Below are positions 1 through 6,460 of a stretch of 12,968 nucleotides of DNA, piece after piece (position 1 is the first letter of the stretch; each line of letters begins with the position of its first letter). Both the position numbers and the translations under genes were made by a program. The DNA comes from a candidate division FCPU426 bacterium (GTDB lineage Bacteria > Oederibacteriota > PGYV01 > Palsa-1178): contig PMTB01000116.1 of the NCBI GenBank assembly GCA_003167475.1, positions 10,465 to 23,432 of the forward strand, in the 5' to 3' direction. Below the pieces are notes generated by a model, which was given only the letters and a program-made list of their open reading frames with translations, searched no databases and was not told where the DNA came from.

Positions 1-24
1 GAACAGAGAACACAGAACAAAGAT

Positions 25-951
25 CTAAAACGCGTACTTCAGCGTTATCCTGTGCGCGTTATCCGAAACGAAGAACGGCTGGTAACAGTAATCTATGTAC
101 ATATCCGCCAGCCTTACTCCCGCGCCCACAGCCACGCGCCCTTCGGTCTTGCCGAATATATAGCCGTACCTGAATACAAAAAACTTTTTATATGACACTT
201 CCATTCCAAAAGCAGTCTCGCTGCCGTCGTCCTCGACCAGGTACAGCCGTTCTTCCACAAAAGCCGAGACCTTGTACTCCTCTTCGTACTTATATATATC
301 CATACCATACCCCGCCCTTAAAAGCATGGGGTAAAGAGACTTATCCTGGAAATACGCAGTGGACAATCCCACGTTTTCCAGGTCCGCGCCCAGGGTATAA
401 TGGTTGCCGAAATTCCTGTAAAGCACGCCGAGGTTCACGGCTCCGCCCCACTCGGCGCTGTTATAAATTTTTTCCGACACAAGTTTTAAATTTATCCCCG
501 CGTTAAATTCCTCGGTTAACGCCCTTGAATATGAAGCGCCAATGACGGCGTCATAATTGTCTATTTTTTCCACAGGCTGGCCCGTCGCGTCGGTGCGGTA
601 CAGGTCGTCATCAGAAGCGTACATAAGACAGACTGACGCGGCGCTGGATACATCGATAGGCTGGGCATATTCTATCTGCTCGTAATGTTCTGAAAATGCC
701 GAGCTATAATGGGAGAACATTATGTATTTGCTTATTATGCCCTGCAGGCAGGCCGGATTTACAGACGCGGCCCCGGCCCTGGCGTAGTATGGCGAGTATA
801 TCCCGCCCAAAGATGTTTCTCTCGCCTGTATATTGACAAGCAGGAAAGCTCCGGTTGTCGTACCCGCCGCATTTAATCCCTGAAAAGAGCACTCGCATGC
901 GGCCAGGATAAGCAGCAGACGAAATCTGACAAATATAGCGTCGGGGCGCAT
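25..951 (-). CDS. PorV/PorQ-like outer-membrane beta-barrel protein
   Basis: This is a 308-residue exported protein of the PorV/PorQ (UPF0164-like) type, predicted to be an outer-membrane beta-barrel. The N-terminus has a basic stretch and a hydrophobic core (about residues 9-28). It could be cut after LNA (26-28), or at a lipobox-like L16-A-A-C19, so lipidation is uncertain. Residues 40-70 resemble a degenerate form of the family's N-terminal motif (ARETSLGGIYSPYYARAGAA, then an NPA). The body alternates polar and aromatic strands, and the chain ends in TLKYAF with a C-terminal Phe, as barrel proteins do. It resembles the larger PorV-TPR protein encoded at 3346-2009 but lacks TPRs. The ATG lies 5 bases after the stop of the LacI-type gene, with only a weak AAGG ahead of it, which suggests translational coupling in one operon. 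The ligand or partner is unknown. Confidence 0.8.
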   Translation of the reverse strand: MRPDAIFVRFRLLLILAACECSFQGLNAAGTTTGAFLLVNIQARETSLGGIYSPYYARAGAASVNPACLQGIISKYIMFSHYSSAFSEHYEQIEYAQPIDVSSAASVCLMYASDDDLYRTDATGQPVEKIDNYDAVIGASYSRALTEEFNAGINLKLVSEKIYNSAEWGGAVNLGVLYRNFGNHYTLGADLENVGLSTAYFQDKSLYPMLLRAGYGMDIYKYEEEYKVSAFVEERLYLVEDDGSETAFGMEVSYKKFFVFRYGYIFGKTEGRVAVGAGVRLADMYIDYCYQPFFVSDNAHRITLKYAF

Positions 952-956
952 TGGCC

Positions 957-1952
957 TTACACAGACTCCCGGATTATAAGCTCCGGTTCAAAACTTATTA
1001 TCTTGCTTTCGTAAGGCGTCGTGCCGTCTATCATGCCCATAAGGACGTCAAAAGTCTGCATTCCCATCTGCGCGATGGGCTGGCGGATGGTGGTGAGCCC
1101 CGGCGAGGTCAGGTTGGCTATGTATATGTCGTCGTAACCTATGACCCCTATGTCCTGAGGCACCTTTATGCCGAGTTTTTTTGCCTGGTCAAGCACTCCT
1201 ATGGCCGTCACGTCCCCGGCCGCGCAGAATATGGCATCCACGTCATGGGATTTTTTAAGGAGGGTCTTCAGGCATTTTTCGCCTTCCTCAAAATTATAAT
1301 TCCTAACCCTGACTATTTTATTCTCGTCAAACGGGATGCCGTAATCATTCAGCGCGTCCTTATAGCCTTTCAGTCGCTCTTCGGCATTCAGGCCCGACTC
1401 GCCGATTATAAGGCCTATTTTTTTCCTTTTGTTCTTTATGAAGTGCTCTGTGGCCATATACCCGCCCTTTATATTCTTGAACTTTACGGTGGGGGCGCCT
1501 TCTATGACTTCCTCGAGGAAGACGATGGGCACGCCTTCCTTTTTGAATTCCTCAAATATATCCTTGTCCATGCGCAGCGATATGACTATGATGCCGTCCG
1601 CCCTGCGCTCGTAGAAAAGCCTCTGCATCATATCGCGCTCATTTTCCTCCAGGCCCCTGGTGGAGTAAAGGATCAGGTTGTAAGTCGTGTTGCGCAGCGA
1701 CGCTTCAATACCCCTCACGCTTTCAAGGGCAAAGAGCGACGCAAAAAACGAAGCCACAACCGCGATATTGTTCGTCTTGCCCTTTACCAGGCTGCGCCCT
1801 ATGTAGTTGGGGTGATAATTCATATCCTTTATGGCGGCCAGCACAAGTTCTTTTGTCTTCTGGCTTATTTTGGGGCTCGAGTTTATCACCATGGAAACTG
1901 TCGCCGGCGTCACCCCGACCCTCTTGGCTATATCCTTTATGGTTACGCGCAT
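957..1952 (-). CDS. LacI-family transcriptional regulator
   Basis: This 331-residue protein has a classic LacI/GalR layout. Residues 3-50 are the DNA-binding helix-turn-helix (TIKDIAKRVGVTPATVS, then MVINSSPKISQKT). The hinge helix (NYHPNYIGRSLV) follows, and from about residue 62 there is a periplasmic-binding-protein-like effector domain. That domain ends with the usual GVIGYDDIYIANLTSPGLTT and RQPIAQMG segments. Length is normal for the family. The start is ATG with AAAGGAG seven bases upstream. It sits 56 bases after the PorV-TPR gene and 5 bases before the second PorV-like gene, so the three are probably one transcript. Family members usually sense sugars or nucleosides; nothing here identifies the effector. 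A perfect palindrome just upstream (1987-1998) is a possible autoregulatory site. No sugar-metabolism gene is nearby, which is unusual for the family. Confidence 0.95.
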   Translation of the reverse strand: MRVTIKDIAKRVGVTPATVSMVINSSPKISQKTKELVLAAIKDMNYHPNYIGRSLVKGKTNNIAVVASFFASLFALESVRGIEASLRNTTYNLILYSTRGLEENERDMMQRLFYERRADGIIVISLRMDKDIFEEFKKEGVPIVFLEEVIEGAPTVKFKNIKGGYMATEHFIKNKRKKIGLIIGESGLNAEERLKGYKDALNDYGIPFDENKIVRVRNYNFEEGEKCLKTLLKKSHDVDAIFCAAGDVTAIGVLDQAKKLGIKVPQDIGVIGYDDIYIANLTSPGLTTIRQPIAQMGMQTFDVLMGMIDGTTPYESKIISFEPELIIRESV

Positions 1953-1986
1953 CTCAAAACTCCTTTTCTACAACGGTATTTTTCTT

Positions 1987-1998
1987 TTATCCGGATAA
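1987..1998. promoter_or_regulatory. Perfect 12-bp palindrome TTATCCGGATAA, possible LacI-type operator
   Basis: TTATCCGGATAA is its own reverse complement with a central CG, as many LacI/GalR-family operators have. It lies in the 56-base gap between the PorV-TPR stop and the LacI-family start. The position and symmetry are seen; binding is inference. No second copy was noticed at the operon promoter (3384-3412), which weakens the case. Confidence 0.3.
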
Positions 1999-2008
1999 TT
2001 TTCCCCGG

Positions 2009-3346
2009 TTACTGCGCCGGCCCGGGGGCCTGCTGCAGCTGTGTTTTCCTGTACTGGTCGACATAATCCCTGAGTTTCTGGTTGCTCGGGTCGAGTTCGA
2101 TCGCCTTTGAGTAGGCTTTCATGGCTATCTCCCTTTTGCCGAGGTTCAGATAGCACGCCCCCACGCCCATGTATGCCGGAGCGTAATCGCGGTAGCGTTT
2201 TAAACTTTCCGTGAAAAAGTCGAGCGCCGACGCGAAATCTTTTTTATAAAGTTCCGCGTAGCCTTTTTTATAAAATTCAATGCCCGCTTTTTTATCCTCA
2301 AAGTAATGCTTTTCAGGCAGGCCGAAGAACTTTCCCGTGATCGATATCCTGTTCGAGCTTCCAAGTTCGGCATACGGGGTCCATACGTAATCAACGTCAA
2401 AAGTAAGGTCTTTCGCGGCAGTGAGCCTGTAGCCCAGCCCCATGGTGAGCCCTGCCGGGAACCCCAGGTCCTCACCGAACTTATATCCGAGCCTTAAGCA
2501 GACGTTGTGGTATTTGTTCAGTTCCCAGTACTTTTCAGCGCCAAGGTGCACCCGGGCGGTCTGGGCTATGATGTCATAGATCACGTCAAAAACGCCGGTG
2601 GCGTTATTCTCTATGAATGTAAACTTGCCTTCTTCCGTGAACGGCAGCATGGCATTTTCCAGGGCGAACCTGTAGCCGAACCCGAACTTAATGATCGAGG
2701 GCATCTCCGGCCTGTTTGTGGACATACCGATATTTTCCAGGGTCATACCCAGCGAGTAAGTCTCGTACCTCGGGTAGTATAGGGCCCCGAGGTTGACCGC
2801 AAAACCGCCGCCTGAATCATTGTATATTTGTTCCCCGATGACGTTGAGGTTGATGCCGACAGACAGGTCCGACACGGGGCTGTCCTGCCCCAAAAAGTCG
2901 GAAAGTTTTTTCGCGTAAGCCAATGATATCCTGTAGTCCGAAGCGCTCGCCTTGTCGGTGGTGAGCACATACTGGCCGAACGAATCCTCGGTTGTCTTGT
3001 AAATGCTTCCCGCGTTCAGGTATATTATATCAAGCCCGAGCGATCCAAACCCGTTAATGGGAAGCGCGTAAGCGGCGTATTCATAATTGACGTCCTGGAG
3101 CCAGGCGGTGTGCATAAGGCATATCTGGTTGCGCGATAACTGGGACAAACCCGCGGCGTTCCAGTAAATCGCCGTCACATCATCCGCAACCCCGACAAAA
3201 GCCTCTCCCATACCGGCAGGCCTTGCGCCCTCGGATAGTTTCAGGAAATTTTCCGAAGTTGTGCCGTTGCCGGGCCCGGCCGTGGCGGCGTATATGCTAA
3301 ACGAGGAAATAAAAATACATAATAATATAATACCCGCATTTTTCAT
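2009..3346 (-). CDS. PorV/PorQ-family outer-membrane protein with C-terminal TPR domain
   Basis: This is a 445-residue exported protein. Residues 1-23 form a Sec signal peptide (MKNAGIILLCIFISSFSIYA). Residues 39-66 carry the PorV/PorQ signature (EGARPAGMGEAFVGVADDV, then YWNAAGL). A beta-rich barrel domain follows to about residue 340. About residues 350-435 hold roughly two TPR motifs (AYMGVGACYLNLGKREIAMK and AYSKAIELDPSN are diagnostic). The tail is Gln/Pro-rich (QLQQAPGPAQ). PorV-type proteins are outer-membrane barrels, best known as shuttle or plug proteins in type IX secretion, but many homologues occur outside that system. No other type IX gene is visible here, so no secretion role is claimed. 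The TPR would lie in the periplasm as a docking surface (inference). The start is ATG with AAGGAG ten bases upstream, and a sigma-70 promoter lies at 3384-3412. It is probably the first gene of an operon with the LacI regulator and the second PorV-like gene. Confidence 0.88.
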   Translation of the reverse strand: MKNAGIILLCIFISSFSIYAATAGPGNGTTSENFLKLSEGARPAGMGEAFVGVADDVTAIYWNAAGLSQLSRNQICLMHTAWLQDVNYEYAAYALPINGFGSLGLDIIYLNAGSIYKTTEDSFGQYVLTTDKASASDYRISLAYAKKLSDFLGQDSPVSDLSVGINLNVIGEQIYNDSGGGFAVNLGALYYPRYETYSLGMTLENIGMSTNRPEMPSIIKFGFGYRFALENAMLPFTEEGKFTFIENNATGVFDVIYDIIAQTARVHLGAEKYWELNKYHNVCLRLGYKFGEDLGFPAGLTMGLGYRLTAAKDLTFDVDYVWTPYAELGSSNRISITGKFFGLPEKHYFEDKKAGIEFYKKGYAELYKKDFASALDFFTESLKRYRDYAPAYMGVGACYLNLGKREIAMKAYSKAIELDPSNQKLRDYVDQYRKTQLQQAPGPAQ

Positions 3347-3383
3347 GCTTTTTGTCTCCTTATTTATATGATTTTATAAGAGG

Positions 3384-3412
3384 ATTTTACTATAAAAGCA
3401 GGTTAAAATCAA
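3384..3412 (-). promoter_or_regulatory. Sigma-70 promoter of the PorV-TPR operon
   Basis: On the minus strand, TTGATT (3412-3407) and TAAAAT (3389-3384) are separated by 17 bases: 4/6 and 5/6 matches to consensus at ideal spacing. The expected start point is near 3377, giving a leader of about 30 bases that contains the AAGGAG of the gene starting at 3346. Confidence 0.6.
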
Positions 3413-3783
3413 TGGCTAAACAAGAAATCGCACAGCGGTCTTTTATTGCGGCTTCATGAATGTTTAAAGGTTATTATTTGATGCAGTCCGGCTATACCAT
3501 GTTTTTATACGGTGACCATGTGCCGTCGGGACTGAGTTTTGCAAGTACGGTTATCATCCGCAAATCGCGGATGTTTAAGCCTTCTATATTCCACACATAG
3601 TATCAATTATAGCCATAGAATAAAGCATCCCTGCAGCAGAGCTGCCGGGATATTGAACCCTGCCTTACTTACAAGATCCGCAACCTTTATCCGTATTCTA
3701 CGGACTGTAGGGTTGCGGCCTTTGTTCTAACGCAGCGCGCTGCGGAGAATTTAACCCGCAAATTATTAAACACGCATATTATT
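3413..3783. other. Gene-free intergenic stretch with a run of hairpins
   Basis: No convincing reading frame occurs here. The region is rich in strong inverted repeats. These are: CAGTCC paired with GGACTG around 3484-3537; CATCCGC/GCGGATG at 3555-3573 with a 5-base loop; an 11-bp stem with one mismatch at 3627-3651; a nested hairpin at 3678-3718 (outer CCGCAACC/GGTTGCGG, inner TCCGTA-TTC-TACGGA); and the perfect palindrome CGCAGCGCGCTGCG at 3731-3744. They lie between the terminators of the upstream gene and the promoter of the PorV-TPR operon. They could form an unrecognised structured RNA on either strand, or be palindromic repeats. I do not recognise a known riboswitch or ncRNA family. Confidence 0.6.
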
Positions 3784-3815
3784 AAAAAAGACTCCGCATT
3801 AATAAAACTGCGGAG
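3784..3815 (-). terminator. Second rho-independent terminator downstream of the 87-residue exported protein gene
   Basis: On the minus strand, CTCCGCA (3815-3809) pairs with TGCGGAG (3798-3792) across a 10-base loop. Two bases later comes TTTTTT (3789-3784). It lies about 17 bases past the first terminator-like hairpin (3832-3872), so it probably acts as a backup. Confidence 0.8.
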
Positions 3816-3831
3816 CCTTCTGTCACGCACA

Positions 3832-3872
3832 AAATACCCCCCCTGGGGGAAAGTATCCCCGGGGGGGTATTT
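3832..3872 (-). terminator. Terminator-like long GC hairpin directly after the 87-residue exported protein gene
   Basis: Perfect 12-bp arms at 3832-3843 and 3861-3872 (AAATACCCCCCC and its complement) enclose a loop that itself pairs, GGGGA with TCCCC. On the minus strand the stem ends in TATTTT, giving a short U-rich exit. It begins 10 bases after the stop codon at 3882. Because the arms are symmetric with A/T ends, it could act on both strands. Confidence 0.65.
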
Positions 3873-3881
3873 AAATCAACT

Positions 3882-4145
3882 TTACTTTTTATTCTGATTC
3901 GCGGCTTCTGCCGCGAGTTTGATTTCGACATAAGCCTGGTCAAGAAGGTCCTTTGCTTTTGCGGCATGGCCGTCCATGTCAAATTCATTGGCTGTCTGTG
4001 CGGCGGATACTTTTTTTACAGCCTTTTCAATGAGCAACTGGGCCGCCCTCAAGTTCGGATGCTTCATGCCTACATTTGCCGCAAAAACTGATACGCCCGC
4101 CAACATTACTGCCATTACTGCGATTGCGATGATGATTTTTTTCAT
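3882..4145 (-). CDS. Small exported helical protein, 87 residues
   Basis: This short Sec-exported protein has a signal peptide at residues 1-22 (MKKIIIAIAVMAVMLAGVSV, cleavage probably after VFA at 21-23). The mature chain of about 64 residues is predicted almost entirely helical. Its striking features are HPNLRAAQLLIEKA, AAQTANEFDMDGHAAKAKD and a Lys/Ala-rich tail ending EAANQNKK. This looks like a conserved small periplasmic family (HPNL...FDMxGHAxKAKDLL) that I recall only as uncharacterised; no function is assigned. The start is ATG with AAGGAG upstream (in ctccttttg on the plus strand). It lies 97 bases after the barrel lipoprotein gene with no terminator seen between them, so the two may be cotranscribed. 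Two tandem terminators end the transcript. Abundant expression would fit the double terminator (inference). Confidence 0.85.
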   Translation of the reverse strand: MKKIIIAIAVMAVMLAGVSVFAANVGMKHPNLRAAQLLIEKAVKKVSAAQTANEFDMDGHAAKAKDLLDQAYVEIKLAAEAANQNKK

Positions 4146-4242
4146 TTTAATCTCCTTTTGTTTGTTTTTTTAATTTTCCATCTTCAAGCTTAAAAGCTAC
4201 CACGTTCCGCTTTTCTCCCCCTTTCAAAGATATTTTTCCTAT

Positions 4243-4992
4243 TTAGAAATAGTACCTTACTACGAGGGTGGATAACGTCGTTCCGTTCAATGCAAGAGCC
4301 CCCACGGACCCGAAATATGTTGTGTGCGTGCCTGTTACTTCGTTTATGTGGGTGTCGTAAATCTGATTGCTGTTTTCCGCGTAATTACCCGTATAAGAAA
4401 AGGCAACGTTCCCGCCGATGCTGATGTTCCCCGGCAAAAAAGATATCATGTTATTCAAAAAATATTCCACTTCAAGCTTGCAAACTGCGCCCGCCGAAAT
4501 TGTATATCCGAAATCTTTGAGGTTTACAGATTCATCAAGTTTTGTAACCGAATTGTATTCAGTATTGTTGGTGTTTGAAAATGTATGATTGTACCCGCCT
4601 GTTATTTCAGGTATCAAATTCACATGCAATCCCCCGATGATCTTGACCGGTATTACCAGCCCAAAACCCGTTGAAACTCCGGAACTATAGATATTTCCCG
4701 AGTTGGAAGATGTGTAATTGACTGAAAGGGGGATTTCATACCCGCTCCAATCCTTTGATACAAATCTGAAAAGCAGGCCGTTACTGATGCCAAGGCAATA
4801 CTGCCCTTCAGGGCCTGCGGCCGGCTGCTGTGTCAAAACCCCGGGCTTGTTCTGGGCAACTTCCTTTGTTGGAGCCTGTTCAGTCTTTTCCAAGACAGCC
4901 GGACTTGCCGCGTCTTCTTTTACAACAACCCTGCATGAAGCTAATACAAGTAAAGCAAGAAAAGCAAAAACCAAAGTAATAGTTCTTTTCAT
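4243..4992 (-). CDS. Outer-membrane lipoprotein with C-terminal beta-barrel-like domain
   Basis: This is a 249-residue predicted lipoprotein. The N-terminus MKRTITLVFAFLALLV leads to a clean lipobox L17-A-S-C20; Cys20 would be lipidated. Residues 21-62 form a Glu/Lys/Pro/Gln-rich flexible linker. Residues 65-249 are beta-rich, with alternating strands, many Asn/Ser/Tyr/Gly turns and a final LVVRYYF. A Phe-ended last strand is the usual signal for barrel insertion by BAM. Lipid anchor plus barrel-type domain in one chain is unusual. I do not recognise the family, and an eight-stranded OmpA/OmpW-like barrel is only a guess. The start ATG has a strong AAAGGAGG five bases upstream. A terminator of the preceding gene (5035-5095) separates it from the coiled-coil gene, so it probably has its own promoter, which I cannot place with confidence. 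Confidence 0.8.
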   Translation of the reverse strand: MKRTITLVFAFLALLVLASCRVVVKEDAASPAVLEKTEQAPTKEVAQNKPGVLTQQPAAGPEGQYCLGISNGLLFRFVSKDWSGYEIPLSVNYTSSNSGNIYSSGVSTGFGLVIPVKIIGGLHVNLIPEITGGYNHTFSNTNNTEYNSVTKLDESVNLKDFGYTISAGAVCKLEVEYFLNNMISFLPGNISIGGNVAFSYTGNYAENSNQIYDTHINEVTGTHTTYFGSVGALALNGTTLSTLVVRYYF

Positions 4993-5034
4993 TTATTCCT
5001 CCTTTAAATTTTTATAACTTTTCAAATTCCATTC

Positions 5035-5095
5035 AAAAAAAGAGAGCCGGCGGGTCTTGCTAAGGGGTTTGGAGAGGGAGGGGTTCCCCGCCGGC
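5035..5095 (-). terminator. Rho-independent terminator after the coiled-coil exported protein gene
   Basis: On the minus strand, GCCGGCGGG (5095-5087) pairs perfectly with CCCGCCGGC (5054-5046), followed by TCTCTTTTTTT (ending 5035). The roughly 32-base loop contains further short pairing (GGGG-AA-CCCC). It starts 14 bases after the stop codon at 5109. Confidence 0.85.
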
Positions 5096-5108
5096 CCTTA
5101 AATAACCG

Positions 5109-5822
5109 TTACTTTTTTGCAGCGCCTGCTTTTAGCTGAAGCTTTAAGGCATCTCTTTGTTTTTTCAGGCCGTCAATCTTCTGCTTATCCTGGTTTATCT
5201 GATCGTCAACCGGCTTGATCTGGTCAAGAAGGGCCTGTATGTCGGGATCTTCAGGCTTTGGTGTGGGTACGGGGCCGGCTGTTGCGACCGTAACCGGAGT
5301 GTTTTGCGCGGTAACGGCGCTTGCAGGTTTCGGAGGATACAGGGCTTTAATAGCGTCCCTTTTTGCTTTTATCTGCGTTTCTATACCCTTTGCATTATCT
5401 TTTTGAAGGTTCTTATGGCTGTCTGCGAGCTGGTTGTATAGGGCTAAAATATCCTGCTGTAATGTTAATTCCTGCGTCAGCTGGGAAATTTTCCCGTTTA
5501 AATCTGTAATTTTTGCCGCGTTATTGCTTTTCTGGGCGTCCAGGAGCTTTGCATTCAAGTCCTGCTCCCTTTTATTCAGTGAAGCAATGTGTTTTTGTGT
5601 GCGCAACGAGGAAATCTGGTCCTTTAAAACATCCCTTTGGGCATATAAACCCGTGAGTTCGTCGTTAATAGCCTTAATCTGCGTGTCTATTGCGTCAATC
5701 TGTGATTGAATTGACGAACTGTTGGTCGCCGTAACTGCCTGGTTGTCGGCAATTAAAAAAGAGAACATAAACAACAGCAATAGGACCGTTACTGACGGAA
5801 TTTTTACAATATTTTTTATCAT
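5109..5822 (-). CDS. Exported coiled-coil protein
   Basis: This is a 237-residue protein with a signal peptide or membrane anchor at residues 8-25 (SVTVLLLLFMFSFLIA). A long coiled-coil follows at about residues 35-158, with heptad-spaced I/L/A and many Q/K/D/E. A Pro/Thr/Ala/Val linker spans about 162-191 (PPKP, then PVPTPKPEDPD). A second short coil spans about 193-232, and the chain ends KAGAAKK. No catalytic motif is visible. A structural or spacer role in the periplasm is plausible, but low-complexity coils prevent family assignment. The start ATG follows AAGGAG at about seven bases, directly next to a 17-bp palindrome (5833-5849). The gene is monocistronic on the downstream side because of the terminator at 5035-5095. 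Confidence 0.8.
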   Translation of the reverse strand: MIKNIVKIPSVTVLLLLFMFSFLIADNQAVTATNSSSIQSQIDAIDTQIKAINDELTGLYAQRDVLKDQISSLRTQKHIASLNKREQDLNAKLLDAQKSNNAAKITDLNGKISQLTQELTLQQDILALYNQLADSHKNLQKDNAKGIETQIKAKRDAIKALYPPKPASAVTAQNTPVTVATAGPVPTPKPEDPDIQALLDQIKPVDDQINQDKQKIDGLKKQRDALKLQLKAGAAKK

Positions 5823-5832
5823 TTTTTCTCCT

Positions 5833-5849
5833 TAACGGTATTACCGTTA
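5833..5849. promoter_or_regulatory. Perfect inverted repeat abutting the ribosome binding site of the coiled-coil gene
   Basis: TAACGGTA-T-TACCGTTA is a perfect 8-bp-arm palindrome directly upstream of the AAGGAG serving the ATG at 5822. A TATATT (5855-5850, minus) lies beside it and could be a -10, though no good -35 accompanies it. It could be a repressor operator or an mRNA hairpin next to the RBS. Confidence 0.4.
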
Positions 5850-5937
5850 AATATATTTGTGGATAAACCGGGGCCTTGATATATATAATATGGCCGTTAT
5901 ATGGTCATAGAAATATAGAAGGAAATTGGGGGGGATT

Positions 5938-6312
5938 CTATTTACGGGTTTTAAGGATTAACGCGTTCGATAAACCATCGATTTCCGCGGATAAATGGCG
6001 CATTTGCATTAATTCAGGTATGCAAATTTGTATGGTTTCATTAGTTGTTATGATACTGACTTCAGGTAATGATTTTTTTAACTCTTCTGTGACAAGGCTT
6101 ATCCCCTGTTTTACCTGTTCGCTGTTCCTGTGATTATGCTTTTTATGTATGGCGTGGATGGAATGTTGTAATGAAGAATAAGCCGGAACAGCGGCGTCTA
6201 TTCTAATGTATGGACCGTCATCCATTAGAATAGACGCTTGAAGTTGTGTGTAAATAAAAATACCGGCGCTTATAACAACAACCAGCAATAAAGCATATCT
6301 TTTAATATACAC
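5938..6312 (-). CDS. Hypothetical membrane-anchored protein, 124 residues
   Basis: I do not recognise the family. Residues 6-22 (YALLLVVVISAGIFIYT) form one membrane segment or uncleaved signal anchor. The remaining roughly 100 residues would be extracytoplasmic, with a His-rich stretch (HSIHAIHKKHNH, about 51-62) and a mixed alpha/beta C-terminus. The GTG start has AAAGGAG only three bases upstream, closer than usual. No better start is visible, so the true N-terminus is uncertain. The coding sequence for residues 26-40 (LMDDGPYIRID region) is built from a perfect 15-bp-arm inverted repeat, which is odd for a gene. It follows the LiaF-like gene by 148 bases on the same strand; no terminator was seen between them. 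Confidence 0.6.
   Translation of the reverse strand: MYIKRYALLLVVVISAGIFIYTQLQASILMDDGPYIRIDAAVPAYSSLQHSIHAIHKKHNHRNSEQVKQGISLVTEELKKSLPEVSIITTNETIQICIPELMQMRHLSAEIDGLSNALILKTRK
6194..6237. repeat. Perfect 15-bp-arm inverted repeat inside a coding sequence
   Basis: GCGTCTATTCTAATG (6194-6208) and its exact reverse complement (6223-6237) flank a 14-base loop, which can form three more pairs (ATG/CAT). It lies wholly inside the 124-residue ORF on the minus strand. There is no U-tract, so it is not a normal terminator. Confidence 0.85.
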
Positions 6313-6460
6313 ACACTCCTTTATTGATGTATCATTTAGTTATTAGACGTTTGGCAAAGGAGTTTTGTTGCAATTATTATTCTCTAAACAACCTGCTTTT
6401 GCCTATTAGCTTTGAAGACCGGTGCGGGATTGTATGCGCCGCTAGACCGCGTTCCGCTTG

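Noticed and set aside
1..22. Three imperfect 7-base tandem units (GAACAGA, GAACACA, GAACAAA)
   Set aside because: Too short and at the window edge; it may be part of something outside, but nothing can be supported from here.
951..2066. Long plus-strand ORF of 371 codons
   Set aside because: It lies entirely antisense to the LacI-family gene, whose protein is unmistakable. The translation has no recognisable domain and no ribosome binding site, so it is a shadow frame.
3481..3600. 39-codon plus-strand ORF starting MQSGYTMFLYGDHV
   Set aside because: It overlaps two of the intergenic hairpins, has a poorly spaced AAAGG and shows no recognisable motif. It is treated as part of the structured non-coding stretch.
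3678..3718. Nested hairpin as an integron attC site
   Set aside because: The conserved GTTRRRY/RYYYAAC core boxes do not fit, and no integrase or cassette structure is present.
3821..3872. TCACGCAC near a GC hairpin, reminiscent of the start of a c-di-GMP (GEMM) riboswitch
   Set aside because: The conserved AGGGCAAACC and tetraloop-receptor parts are missing, and the hairpin sits as a terminator behind a minus-strand gene.
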